A stretch of 64,000 nucleotides of DNA, from positions 1,488,001-1,552,000 of the forward strand of contig NZ_CP125942.1 of NCBI RefSeq assembly GCF_039602135.1, given 5' to 3'. Source of the DNA: Glutamicibacter sp. B1 (GTDB lineage: Bacteria > Actinomycetota > Actinomycetes > Actinomycetales > Micrococcaceae). The position numbers and the translations under genes are program-made. A model generated the notes under the pieces. The model searched no databases and was not told the DNA's origin. It was given only the letters and a program-made list of their open reading frames with translations. Within the stretch, counting starts at the first letter, position 1, and each line of letters starts with the position of its first letter. This document shows, in pieces, positions 26,355 through 34,835 of this stretch.

Positions 26355-27539
26355 ATGAAAAAGATCATGCCGATTTATGGCACTCGTCCAGAGGCCATTA
26401 AAGTCGCACCGATCGTTAAGGCTTTGCAAGGGTCTGACGATTTCGAGTGTGTAGTTGTTGTCACCGGACAGCACCGAGAAATGCTTGATCAGGTCAATGA
26501 GCTCTTCGGGATCACACCAGAATATGATTTGGATGTGATTCAGCCTCGACAGACGCTGAACAGTCTGTTGACGAAGACTATCAATGGCCTAGATGAGATT
26601 TTCGAGAAGGAAAAGCCAGACGCCGTTGTTGTCCAGGGTGACACGACGACTTCAACTGCGGGAGCTATTGCAGCGTTCTACCGGGGTATCCCAGTAGTCC
26701 ATGCTGAGGCAGGTCTTCGCAGTCACGATTTGTTCTCGCCTTTCCCTGAAGAAGCGAACCGCAAGCTAACTAGCCAAATTGCAAGCCTGCATCTCGCACC
26801 AACCGCACTAAGCAAGCACAATCTCACCAGAGAAACCTTTAGCGGGGACGACATCGTCATCACCGGTAACTCAGTGATTGACGCATTGCTGACTGTGGTT
26901 GAAAAGAACGTTCCATTCACGGATCCAAAGCTTGAAGAACTTGTTTCGTCGGGTAAGCGGATTGTTTTGGTCACGACGCACAGGCGTGAGAACCAAGGCG
27001 AGCCCATGCGAGGTATTGGTCGCGCTTTGGCACGTCTGTCGAAGGCAGAACCTGATGTTGAGTTCATCTTGCCACTACACCGCAACCCAGCGGTGCGTGA
27101 AGCTTTGCTTCCGGAAATTGACGGTTTATCGAACATCACCCTGACCGAACCTTTGGCCTACGGTGAGTTCACGAGAATTATCAATGCGTCTTCCGTCGTC
27201 CTCACCGACTCCGGTGGAGTTCAGGAAGAAGCGCCAAGCCTCGGAAAGCCTGTATTGGTCATGCGACTGAATACTGAGCGTCCCGAAGCTGTTGCAGCGG
27301 GTACGGTTCGTCTCATCGGTACCGATGAAGAGCGCATCTTTGAATCAGTCACTGAACTGCTTCACGATGAGGCTGCCTATCAGGAAATGGCTAACGCTGT
27401 GAATCCATACGGTGACGGCAAGGCCTCAGAGCGAACTGTGGCAGCAATTGCACAATTGCTTGGCATCGGAGATCGCATGGAAGAATTTGCCTCCGTGGTC
27501 ACTGACCCCGAAGACATGCTTCGCGCGACAAGCATCTAG
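26355..27539 (+). CDS. wecB: UDP-N-acetylglucosamine 2-epimerase (non-hydrolysing)
   Basis: Converts UDP-GlcNAc to UDP-ManNAc in the cytoplasm. The family signatures are clear: GTRPEAIKVAPI at residues 10-21, VVHAEAGLRS near 115, TTHRRENQG near 209, and LTDSGGVQEEAPSLGKP near 285. The length of 394 aa is normal; the last 20 residues are less conserved. It sits 25 bases after wecC and ends in a strong terminator, so the two genes form one operon providing UDP-ManNAcA. Confidence 0.95.
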   Translation: MKKIMPIYGTRPEAIKVAPIVKALQGSDDFECVVVVTGQHREMLDQVNELFGITPEYDLDVIQPRQTLNSLLTKTINGLDEIFEKEKPDAVVVQGDTTTSTAGAIAAFYRGIPVVHAEAGLRSHDLFSPFPEEANRKLTSQIASLHLAPTALSKHNLTRETFSGDDIVITGNSVIDALLTVVEKNVPFTDPKLEELVSSGKRIVLVTTHRRENQGEPMRGIGRALARLSKAEPDVEFILPLHRNPAVREALLPEIDGLSNITLTEPLAYGEFTRIINASSVVLTDSGGVQEEAPSLGKPVLVMRLNTERPEAVAAGTVRLIGTDEERIFESVTELLHDEAAYQEMANAVNPYGDGKASERTVAAIAQLLGIGDRMEEFASVVTDPEDMLRATSI

Positions 27540-27549
27540 TTCAAGCTGA

Positions 27550-27584
27550 AGACCAGTCCTACTCAACGTAGGGCTGGTCTTTTT
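27550..27584 (+). terminator. Intrinsic terminator of wecC-wecB
   Basis: A 13-pair stem (one G-U) between 27550-27562 and 27568-27580 with a 5-base loop is followed by TTTT. It begins 11 bases after the wecB stop. Confidence 0.85.
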
Positions 27585-27648
27585 GCAATTGAAATAGGTG
27601 ATTAACGGATTAGGCGCCAATCTAATATGGATTCCGGCGCTTTGTCAG

Positions 27649-27654
27649 TACGAT
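27649..27654 (+). promoter_or_regulatory. -10 element for leaderless transcription of the NYN gene
   Basis: TACGAT (pattern TAnnnT) lies exactly 6 bases before ATG 27661. This places the start codon at the expected first transcribed base. No Shine-Dalgarno sequence is seen before this ATG. Confidence 0.45.
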
Positions 27655-27660
27655 CGAATC

Positions 27661-28668
27661 ATGATGAACCATACAGCGATATTTATAGATGCCGGATTCT
27701 TACTTTCACTAGGTGGTCATCGTGCCGCTGGTACTACTTTACGATCGGCTTTTACAACTCACTATGAATCTTTAGTCCGAGGCATAGTTCAAACCGTTAA
27801 GAAGAATACGGGGCTCAATAACCTCCGCGTCTATTGGTATGACGCTTCTAAAGACGGCCTATTTACTGAACAGCACAAACGCATCGGCCTGATACCTGGT
27901 GTCAAGGTACGCTTGGGCCGTATTTCTTACAACGGTGAGCAAAAGGGTGTTGACCTTCGACTGGCCTTGGACCTAGTCGGCGTTGCTAGAAACCGGTCAG
28001 CTTCCATTGCGTATTTGGTATCTGGTGATGATGACCTTGCCGAAGCAGTTGAAGAAGCTCAGGATCTAGGGATGAAAGTTGTCCTCCTAGGCGTTGCTAA
28101 ATCCGATAGCCGGCTTGGTGTTGCTTCCGTTGCCGAACATTTAGCGTTGACGGCTGACTACATTGAAACCATTCCTAATCAACTACTCGACAGTGCCTTT
28201 ACAAAAGTCTTGGAATGGGACCAGCACCATTCAGAGAAGACCTCAATTATCGCCAGCGCGCCAACAGAAGCCGCGGCTGTGACGCTACCTAAGCCATTCG
28301 CGCCAACACCGGCAGTGATGGCACAGAAAGCCATGGCGAAGGCGCAAACTGCAACTGAGCCTCACGTTGAGGTGGTTTATTCCAGTGGTGGCGAACGCCC
28401 TGGATTCAAGGGTAATGCTGCTTATGAGCAGCAAGAGCTTAAAATTGCTGAAGAAATTGGTGCCAAGGTTGCAGAATCATGGCTGGCCTTTACAACGCAA
28501 TCAGAAGTTGTTGAGCTCATGGCAGATAAGCCTCAGCTTCCACCAGAAATCGATAGAACGCTGCTGAAAGACTGTGCGCAAGTTTTGGGGGAGTGGAAGA
28601 CAGACCAACAAACAATCCGCCGGACATTGCGGGGCGCCTTCTGGGAGTACTTGAACAAGATCATGTGA
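27661..28668 (+). CDS. NYN-domain (LabA/DUF88-like) putative ribonuclease
   Basis: 335 aa. The N-terminal 190 residues form a NYN domain of the PIN-like nuclease fold. AIFIDAGFLLSLGG carries the first conserved Asp, YWYDAS follows near residue 60, and VSGDDDLAEAVEEAQDLGMKV near 120 carries the acidic cluster. A Pro/Ala-rich linker (200-235) leads to a helical C-terminal domain of about 85 residues that may bind RNA or partners. The start is ATG 27661 (a second ATG follows at once); the longer frame from 27598 overlaps the terminator region. It is transcribed alone. The targets are unknown; RNA cleavage is inferred from the fold. Confidence 0.82.
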   Translation: MMNHTAIFIDAGFLLSLGGHRAAGTTLRSAFTTHYESLVRGIVQTVKKNTGLNNLRVYWYDASKDGLFTEQHKRIGLIPGVKVRLGRISYNGEQKGVDLRLALDLVGVARNRSASIAYLVSGDDDLAEAVEEAQDLGMKVVLLGVAKSDSRLGVASVAEHLALTADYIETIPNQLLDSAFTKVLEWDQHHSEKTSIIASAPTEAAAVTLPKPFAPTPAVMAQKAMAKAQTATEPHVEVVYSSGGERPGFKGNAAYEQQELKIAEEIGAKVAESWLAFTTQSEVVELMADKPQLPPEIDRTLLKDCAQVLGEWKTDQQTIRRTLRGAFWEYLNKIM

Positions 28669-28713
28669 CGAGTCAGCAACGACTTGAAGAACTGTAACTG
28701 AAGCTAGCTAAGG

Positions 28714-28719
28714 TAAATT
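28714..28719 (+). promoter_or_regulatory. -10 element for leaderless transcription of metG
   Basis: TAAATT lies exactly 6 bases upstream of GTG 28726, again the spacing expected if the start codon is the first transcribed codon. An AAGG at 28710-28713 is too far away to act well as a ribosome site. Confidence 0.4.
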
Positions 28720-28725
28720 TGTAAC

Positions 28726-30276
28726 GTGACTTCTCAGCAGAAACCTTTTTACATCACCACCGCCATTTCTTACCCGAATGGCACACCGCATATCGGCCAC
28801 GCCTACGAAGTAGTGGCCACCGACGTTATGGCGCGGTTCAAGCGACTTGACGGTCATGACGTGTTCTTCATGACCGGCACTGATGAGCATGGCCAGAAGA
28901 TGATGCAGACAGCTGAAAAGCTGGGGATCACGCCGGCGCAACTTGCTCAGCGTAACTCTGATGCATTCCAGGCCATGAATGATGAACTGGGTACAAGCTA
29001 CGACCGCTTCATCCGGACCACCGATGCTGATCATCAGGCTGCCGCCCAAGAGCTGTGGCGCCGCATGGAAGCCAACGATGATATTTATCTAGATAAGTAC
29101 GCAGGTTGGTATTCGGTGCGTGATGAAGCGTTCTACACCGAAGAACAGACTGAAGTGCGTGAAGACGGTATTCGTTACACAACGGAAACTGACACTGAAG
29201 TGACGTGGACTGAAGAAGAATCTTATTTCTTCCGTCTCTCCAAGTACCAAGACAAGCTTCTTGAGTACTACTCCAACAATCCTGACTTTGGTGCGCCACG
29301 TTCTCGCTTTAATGAGGTCGTGCGATTTGTTGAGGGCGGTCTGACCGACTTGTCGATTTCTCGCACCACCTTTGACTGGGGTATCCCAGTTCCAGGCAAT
29401 GAGAAGCACGTCATGTATGTCTGGGTTGATGCTTTGACAAATTACCTCACCGGAGCCGGATTCCCAGATGTTGAGTCTGCTTCTTTCCAGAAGTACTGGC
29501 CAGCAGATGTGCACGTGATCGGTAAGGACATTTCGCGCTTCCACGCCATTTACTGGCCAGCATTCCTGATGTCAGCCAAGTTGCCTTTGCCAAAGCGCGT
29601 CATGATCCATGGTTTCTTGCATAACAATGGCGTGAAGATGTCTAAGTCCCTGGGCAACACCGTTTCACCGGATGACTTTGTCAACCGCTACGGATTAGAT
29701 CAAGTGCGCTACTTCTTCCTACGTGAAGTTCCATTTGGTGCGGACGGCAGCTACAACCACGAGACCATTGTTGCTCGAATTAACGGGGACTTGGCTAACA
29801 ACTTCGGCAACCTTGCACAGCGCTCATTGTCGATGGTGGCAAAGAACTGTGGTGGCGTTGTTCCGACACCTGGTGAATTGCTTGAAGCTGACCAGCAGAT
29901 TCTGGATGCGGCTGGCAAGCTTCTGGAAGCCAACCGGGATGCCTACTCTCGTCAGGAGTTCAGCAAGGCATTGGAGGCCGTGTGGCATGTGTTGGGTGAT
30001 ACCAACGCTTACTTTGCTGAACAAGAGCCTTGGAAGCTAAAGAAGACAGATCCAGAACGTATGGCGACGGTTCTTTATGTGACCATTGAGATTGTTCGCA
30101 AGGTCGCTCTACTTCTACAGCCGGTACTGCCTCAGGCTATGACCGCCATGCTCAATTCCCTTGCCGTGGGTGAAGGTTCCGCTCGTACTTTCGAGTACTT
30201 TGATACTGCGTTAGTGCCCGGAACTGAGTTGCCTTCTCCAACTCCTGTCTTCCCTCGCTACGAGGAAGAGAAGTAA
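28726..30276 (+). CDS. metG: Methionyl-tRNA synthetase
   Basis: Charges tRNA-Met. It is a class I synthetase with the HIGH-type motif [11 protein letters not shown] near residues 18-28 and the KMSKS loop [10 protein letters not shown] near 305. The insertion domain between them has no C-x-x-C zinc knuckles, so it is the zinc-free form. At 516 aa it lacks the C-terminal tRNA-binding extension. The GTG start was chosen because homology begins within a few residues ([12 protein letters not shown]). It stands alone between the NYN gene and a convergent two-component operon, with a shared bidirectional terminator downstream. Confidence 0.96.
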   Translation: MTSQQKPFYITTAISYPNGTPHIGHAYEVVATDVMARFKRLDGHDVFFMTGTDEHGQKMMQTAEKLGITPAQLAQRNSDAFQAMNDELGTSYDRFIRTTDADHQAAAQELWRRMEANDDIYLDKYAGWYSVRDEAFYTEEQTEVREDGIRYTTETDTEVTWTEEESYFFRLSKYQDKLLEYYSNNPDFGAPRSRFNEVVRFVEGGLTDLSISRTTFDWGIPVPGNEKHVMYVWVDALTNYLTGAGFPDVESASFQKYWPADVHVIGKDISRFHAIYWPAFLMSAKLPLPKRVMIHGFLHNNGVKMSKSLGNTVSPDDFVNRYGLDQVRYFFLREVPFGADGSYNHETIVARINGDLANNFGNLAQRSLSMVAKNCGGVVPTPGELLEADQQILDAAGKLLEANRDAYSRQEFSKALEAVWHVLGDTNAYFAEQEPWKLKKTDPERMATVLYVTIEIVRKVALLLQPVLPQAMTAMLNSLAVGEGSARTFEYFDTALVPGTELPSPTPVFPRYEEEK

Positions 30277-30298
30277 AAGGTCAAAAATACAGCCTACT

Positions 30299-30348
30299 AA
30301 GTAACCGGCCGTGGAAAGAACGTAAGTTCTTTCCACGGCCGGTTACTT
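30299..30348. terminator. Bidirectional terminator between metG and the response regulator gene
   Basis: A perfect inverted repeat of more than 20 pairs is formed by 30299-30321 and 30326-30348 with a GTAA loop, and A/T runs lie at both ends. The genes converge on it, so it can stop transcription from both sides. Confidence 0.88.
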
Positions 30349-30377
30349 TATTTCTCTCGAGTTGGAGAGCGGTATTT

Positions 30378-31070
30378 TTAGGCGCTGACAACTCCGGTTT
30401 GATAAGCGATGGCCACAGCCTGAACACGATCACGAGCGTCCAATTTTGCCAGAATATGACCCACGTGAGTTTTGACCGTAGCTTCTGAGAGGAACAATTC
30501 CTCGGCAATTTCAGGATTAGATCTGCCCAAAGCGATCAGTCCAAAAACTTCGCGCTCCCGTCGAGTCAGTGAATCAACAAGGTCTGAAAGCAGCTCGTTG
30601 CCTTGTGCGCTTTGCTTTTTAAGCAGGGGCGCCATATGGTCCAAGAGCCGACGAGTGGTGGACGGCGCGATGACAGCGTCACCGCGGTTCACTGTGCGAA
30701 TGGAGTCCAAGAGTTCTTCTGGTGGCGCATCTTTAAGAAGGAAGCCACTGGCTCCGGCCTGAATCGCACTTAACGCGTATTCGTCCATGTCGAATGTGGT
30801 CAGCACTATAACCTTGGGACCTTCAGCGGCGGTTTTTGTAGGATCGAGGAGGCGCTCAGTAGCTTCAATGCCATCCATCTCCGGCATGCGGACGTCCATT
30901 AAGATGACATCTGCCTGGCTCATCAGGGGAGTGGCGATGGCTTCTCGTCCGTTGCTAGCCTCAACAATCACATTCATATCATCTTGTGAATTGATCAGCA
31001 TTCGAAAGCCGCTGCGTACCAGTAACTGGTCATCCACCAAGGCGACCTTAATGGCGTTGTTGTTATCCAT
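30378..31070 (-). CDS. LuxR/NarL-family response regulator
   Basis: 230 aa with a receiver domain and a helix-turn-helix domain. The receiver has the acidic pair in LVDDQ (13-14), the phosphoacceptor Asp59 in ILMDVRMPEMDG, and a KDAPPEEL segment containing the conserved Lys. The C-terminal part (LTRREREVFGLIALG, then NPEIAEELFLSEATVKTHV) is a typical LuxR DNA-binding domain. It is encoded directly after its sensor kinase with an 8-base gap. The signal and targets are unknown. The two genes run opposite to both neighbours, metG and leuB. Confidence 0.93.
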   Translation of the reverse strand: MDNNNAIKVALVDDQLLVRSGFRMLINSQDDMNVIVEASNGREAIATPLMSQADVILMDVRMPEMDGIEATERLLDPTKTAAEGPKVIVLTTFDMDEYALSAIQAGASGFLLKDAPPEELLDSIRTVNRGDAVIAPSTTRRLLDHMAPLLKKQSAQGNELLSDLVDSLTRREREVFGLIALGRSNPEIAEELFLSEATVKTHVGHILAKLDARDRVQAVAIAYQTGVVSA

Positions 31071-31078
31071 GTGTGTTG

Positions 31079-32311
31079 TTAGTCCTCGGAATATGGAATG
31101 AAAACGGTAACGGCAAATCCGCCGGATGCTTGAGGGCCAGCACTGCAGGTTCCCTCATATAAGGCTACGCGCTCTTGCATGCCTAAAAGTCCTTGACCCG
31201 CGCCCTCCAATTTGATCGCTCCTGCGCCTCGACCATCATCCTTGATTTTTAGCTCCAAGCCACGGTAGGTCCATTCCAAGACGATCTCTGCAATAGCTTT
31301 GGAGCCGGCGTGCTTCAGGACATTCGTCAGTGACTCTTGAACACAACGATAAGCAGTTAGCTCTGCGCCGGCAGGCAATTCCTTACGTGGCGTACTGTGA
31401 GTTTTGAGAGTCACTTCCAAACCTGAGTTCTGAGCAATCTCAATGAGGTCCGGGACATCGGAGAGCCCCGGAAGAGGTCTATTCTGGAGTTCTTCGTCTT
31501 TACGAAGCACACCGAGGAGTCGTCTCATCTCCCGGAGCGAAGCACGCCCGGTGTCGGAAACCGTTTTGAGGGTATCAATGGCAATTTGAGGGTCTTTGAC
31601 GGCCGCATAACGAGCGCCATTAGCTTGGGTGATGATCACTGACAATGAGTGAGCAACAATGTCATGCATTTCTCGGGCGATATGGTTACGTTCATCGGAT
31701 GCAGCTAGTGCCCGTTCCATCACACGTTCTTGCTCAAGGCGCTCCGCGTGGTCCTTCAGCGACTTCATGGCTAGACGACGGGTACGTGCCAAGTCGCCAA
31801 ACGTCCACGAAACCGTCACCACAAGGGCGAGCCCCATGAAGGAAATGAACATGTTGAAAGTCATTGACGGTGTCGGATCCGCTACGTCGGTGTAGGGATT
31901 GAACATCCGAACGGTTGCCAGCACCGCACCCAACAATCCGAGACCAAGAGTGCTGAAGGACTGCCACCGTTTTCCGTAGACGGCCATGGTGTAGACCATG
32001 ATAGGTACCGAGAACTGCGAAGGCAGTATGAGGCCGTCGAAGCCGAGCTGCAGGATATGTCCGAAGGCAATGACCAATGTAACTGCCCATGGATATTGCC
32101 TGCGCACCATGAGCGGTGCCGACTGCAACAGCGCAATTGCAAAAATTGAGAAAACTGCGCTTCCAGACATTGCACCGGCAAAACCGATGGTTCCCGGAAC
32201 GCAGAACAGGGTGTAAACCAGACCTGTTATGAAATCTACTCTTCGTGGATTAGCCCGGATCCAACCATCAACGCGACGGTGGGGATTAGCAAAAATCAAT
32301 GCTTCCTTCAC
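31079..32311 (-). CDS. Sensor histidine kinase (HisKA_3 type)
   Basis: 410 aa. The first 175 residues contain about five hydrophobic segments and no sizeable extracellular domain, as in intramembrane-sensing kinases that respond to envelope stress or membrane state. The dimerisation part SDERNHIAREMHDIVAHSL carries the phosphorylated His216. The ATP-binding part ends with IKDDGRGAG and GQGLLGMQERV. The start is a GTG. It is the partner of the LuxR-type regulator downstream. The role cannot be assigned more precisely from sequence. Confidence 0.92.
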   Translation of the reverse strand: MKEALIFANPHRRVDGWIRANPRRVDFITGLVYTLFCVPGTIGFAGAMSGSAVFSIFAIALLQSAPLMVRRQYPWAVTLVIAFGHILQLGFDGLILPSQFSVPIMVYTMAVYGKRWQSFSTLGLGLLGAVLATVRMFNPYTDVADPTPSMTFNMFISFMGLALVVTVSWTFGDLARTRRLAMKSLKDHAERLEQERVMERALAASDERNHIAREMHDIVAHSLSVIITQANGARYAAVKDPQIAIDTLKTVSDTGRASLREMRRLLGVLRKDEELQNRPLPGLSDVPDLIEIAQNSGLEVTLKTHSTPRKELPAGAELTAYRCVQESLTNVLKHAGSKAIAEIVLEWTYRGLELKIKDDGRGAGAIKLEGAGQGLLGMQERVALYEGTCSAGPQASGGFAVTVFIPYSED

Positions 32312-32326
32312 TTCCGTGATACTTGC

Positions 32327-32361
32327 TCCGGACTATTAGCGCCTTAGTAGGAAGGTCCGGA
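32327..32361. promoter_or_regulatory. Inverted repeat upstream of the sensor kinase gene
   Basis: TCCGGAC at 32327-32333 and GTCCGGA at 32355-32361 form a spaced inverted repeat starting 15 bases upstream of the kinase start. The centres are 28 bases apart, close to three helical turns, so a dimeric regulator could bind. This may be an autoregulatory site of the response regulator, which is inferred from position only. Confidence 0.3.
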
Positions 32362-32440
32362 ATATCTAGAATATCGACTCCAAGCAACGGTGCACCTCAT
32401 GCCCAGGTTTGAAGTCTAAGGTCCTCGAAGACATAATTCT

Positions 32441-32469
32441 CAACATGTGAGACAGACTCTCACATGTTG
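32441..32469. promoter_or_regulatory. Candidate leuB operator (12-bp perfect inverted repeat)
   Basis: CAACATGTGAGA at 32441-32452 and its complement at 32458-32469 flank CAGAC. If leuB is leaderless, the repeat covers about -53 to -25 and so overlaps the -35 region, which suits a repressor. The core TGAGA-N5-TCTCA shares its half-sites with the repeat between the IclR regulator and leuC. Binding by that IclR protein is the obvious guess, since related actinobacterial regulators control leuB and leuCD together. Confidence 0.55.
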
Positions 32470-32481
32470 GACTTTCGTCGC

Positions 32482-32487
32482 TAAAGT
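32482..32487 (+). promoter_or_regulatory. -10 element for leaderless transcription of leuB
   Basis: TAAAGT lies exactly 6 bases before ATG 32494. No Shine-Dalgarno sequence with normal spacing is present between the inverted repeat and the start codon. Confidence 0.45.
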
Positions 32488-32493
32488 TAAGGC

Positions 32494-33552
32494 ATGGCAA
32501 ATGAAATTGATATTGCGGTCATTCCAGGCGACGGTATTGGCCCCGAGGTTGTAACTGAAGCGGTCAAGGTACTGAACTACGTCACCAACGGTGGCAAGCA
32601 AGAAATCAAGCTCACTTACTACAAGCTTGGTGCTGAACACTGGTTGGAAACTGGCGAAACCTTGCCGGACGAAACCTTGGCCAAGATCAAGCAGCATGAC
32701 GCAATTCTCTTCGGTGCAGTGGGCGCCGCACCGGGCGACACTCGTATCCCGTCAGGCATCATTGAGCGCGAATTGCTTTTGAAGCTGCGCTTCTCTTTGG
32801 ATCACTTCGTCAACCTGCGCCCATCTAAGCTCTACCCGGGCATTGAAAGCCCACTGTCCAACCCGGGCGACATTGACTTCATCGTGGTGCGTGAAGGCAC
32901 CGAGGGCCCATATGTCGGTAACGGCGGTTCCGTACGAACTGGCACTGCACATGAAATCGCAACCGAAGTGTCGGTCAATACCGCATATGGTGTTGAGCGC
33001 GTTGTTCGTGACGCATTCCGCCGCGCCTCAGAGCGTGACCGTAAGCATGTCACCCTGGTGCATAAGCACAACGTACTGGTCAATGCCGGGCACCTTTGGA
33101 AGCGCACTGTCGAAGCTGTTGCAGCAGAGTACCCGGAGGTAACCCACGATTACCTGCATGTTGACGCGGCAACGATCTTCTTGACCACTGACCCATCAAG
33201 ATTTGATGTCATCGTGACTGACAACCTCTTTGGTGACATCCTCACCGACCAAGCGGGTGCTATCACCGGTGGCATCGGCCTGGCAGCTAGTGGCAACATC
33301 AACATGGACCGTACCTACCCATCGATGTTTGAGCCGGTACATGGCTCTGCACCTGATATTGCCGGGCAACAAAAGGCAGATCCAACCGCCGCCATCCTTT
33401 CTGTTGCCTTGATGCTGGATCATCTCGGATTGTCAGAAGAAGCACGCTCTGTTGAGCAAGCTGTTGAAAAAGAGATCACTTCACGTCAAGAATTGACCGA
33501 TAATCGCACCACGAGTGAAATCGGCGATGCAATTGTCGCTTTACTGGCATAA
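32494..33552 (+). CDS. leuB: 3-isopropylmalate dehydrogenase
   Basis: Oxidises and decarboxylates 3-isopropylmalate with NAD in leucine synthesis. The isocitrate/isopropylmalate dehydrogenase signature is seen as [17 protein letters not shown] near residue 241. Substrate-binding arginines lie in [17 protein letters not shown] near 94-110, and the N-terminal [13 protein letters not shown] is typical. The length of 352 aa is normal for Actinobacteria. It is transcribed alone from a promoter with a palindromic operator and ends in its own terminator. The other leucine genes in the window (leuC, leuD) are 11 kb downstream. Confidence 0.96.
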   Translation: MANEIDIAVIPGDGIGPEVVTEAVKVLNYVTNGGKQEIKLTYYKLGAEHWLETGETLPDETLAKIKQHDAILFGAVGAAPGDTRIPSGIIERELLLKLRFSLDHFVNLRPSKLYPGIESPLSNPGDIDFIVVREGTEGPYVGNGGSVRTGTAHEIATEVSVNTAYGVERVVRDAFRRASERDRKHVTLVHKHNVLVNAGHLWKRTVEAVAAEYPEVTHDYLHVDAATIFLTTDPSRFDVIVTDNLFGDILTDQAGAITGGIGLAASGNINMDRTYPSMFEPVHGSAPDIAGQQKADPTAAILSVALMLDHLGLSEEARSVEQAVEKEITSRQELTDNRTTSEIGDAIVALLA

Positions 33553-33599
33553 GCTGAAAGTGACGTTTCTGATTAGTTGTTAATCGGAAGCCATTCCAC

Positions 33600-33641
33600 G
33601 AACGGATGTTCCGCATTGGCGTGGAGCATCCGTTCTTTGTT
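33600..33641 (+). terminator. Intrinsic terminator after leuB
   Basis: A 13-pair stem (one G-U) between 33600-33612 and 33623-33635 is followed by TTTGTT. It lies about 50 bases after the leuB stop and before ilvE. Confidence 0.8.
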
Positions 33642-33666
33642 TATTGAGCTAGGAAGTCCAAGGTAG

Positions 33667-34761
33667 ATGGAATTCACCGAAAATCTTTCAACAAGTCGCA
33701 AGAGCGACCAAGAGCGCGCCAGCGTTTTGGCCAACCCTGGTTTCGGGGACTTCTTTACTGACCACACCGCTGTCGTTGACTGGACCGCCAACGAAGGTGG
33801 ACGTGACGGCGAGTGGCACGACGCCCGAATTGAGCCTTATGGTCCAATTGCGATGGACCCAGCAGCTTCGGTGTTGCACTACGGCCAGGAAATCTTTGAA
33901 GGCTTGAAAGCTTACCGTCACGCTGATGGCTCAGTATGGTCTTTCCGTCCACGTGCTAATGCAGCCCGCTTGAACAAGTCTGCGCAGCGTTTGGCGTTGC
34001 CACAGCTTGACGAAGAAGTTTTTGTCGAGTCCCTGAAAAAGCTTGTTGCCACTGATATTGACTGGGTACCAATTGGTGATGGCGAAGCGCTATACCTGCG
34101 CCCATTCATGATTGCTACCGAAGCTTTCCTTGGAGTGCGTGCCGCCCGTGAAGTATCCTTCCGCGTCATTGCATCACCAGCCGGAAACTACTTCGGTGGA
34201 GAACTCAAGCCAGTAGCAATTTGGGTTTCAATGAACTATGCACGTGCAGGCCGTGGCGGCACCGGTTCAGCCAAGTGTGGCGGCAACTACGCCGCATCAC
34301 TGGTTGCACAGCTGGAAGCAGAAGAAAACGGCTGTAAGCAGGTTCTCTTCCTTGATTCCTTCAATGACAACGCAGTTGAAGAGCTTGGCGGCATGAATGT
34401 TTTCTTTGTTACCAAGGACAACAAGTTGGTGACTCCAGCTTTGACCGGCACCATCTTGGAAGGCGTTACACGTTCATCTGTTATTCAGCTGGCCAAAGAC
34501 CGTGGCATCGAAGTCGAAGAACGTAAGATCACCCTTGACGAGTGGCGTGAGGGCATTGCTTCCGGCGATATTACTGAAGTATTCGCCTGCGGTACCGCTG
34601 CAGTCATCACGCCAATTGGTGTTCTGAAGAACGGTGAAGAACTCATCGGTGACGAGAACGCTCCTGCAGGTCAAGTCACCATGTCTATCCGTGAAGAACT
34701 TCTTGGGATCCAGTTGGGTACCGTTGAAGATCGACACGGCTGGTTGGAACGTCTGGCTTAG
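33667..34761 (+). CDS. ilvE: Branched-chain amino acid aminotransferase
   Basis: Transfers the amino group in the last step of leucine, isoleucine and valine synthesis, using pyridoxal phosphate. It is a fold-type IV enzyme of 364 aa. The PLP-binding Lys lies in GTGSAKCGGNYAAS near residue 200, and EELGGMNVFFV and FACGTAAVITP are family signatures. ATG 33667 has AGGAAG upstream. It follows leuB but is separated from it by a terminator, so it is a neighbour in pathway rather than in operon. Confidence 0.95.
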   Translation: MEFTENLSTSRKSDQERASVLANPGFGDFFTDHTAVVDWTANEGGRDGEWHDARIEPYGPIAMDPAASVLHYGQEIFEGLKAYRHADGSVWSFRPRANAARLNKSAQRLALPQLDEEVFVESLKKLVATDIDWVPIGDGEALYLRPFMIATEAFLGVRAAREVSFRVIASPAGNYFGGELKPVAIWVSMNYARAGRGGTGSAKCGGNYAASLVAQLEAEENGCKQVLFLDSFNDNAVEELGGMNVFFVTKDNKLVTPALTGTILEGVTRSSVIQLAKDRGIEVEERKITLDEWREGIASGDITEVFACGTAAVITPIGVLKNGEELIGDENAPAGQVTMSIREELLGIQLGTVEDRHGWLERLA

Positions 34762-34779
34762 ACAGTAAAGTCTGCGACT

Positions 34780-34818
34780 ACGATGGTCTCGGGGCTAAAG
34801 TCCTGAGGCCATCGTTTT
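34780..34818 (+). terminator. Intrinsic terminator after ilvE
   Basis: An 11-pair stem (one G-U) between 34780-34790 and 34805-34815 is followed by TTT. It ends only 18 bases before the galE start, so galE must have little leader or depend on readthrough. Confidence 0.75.
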
Positions 34819-34835
34819 ATGTGAAAAGGAATGAA

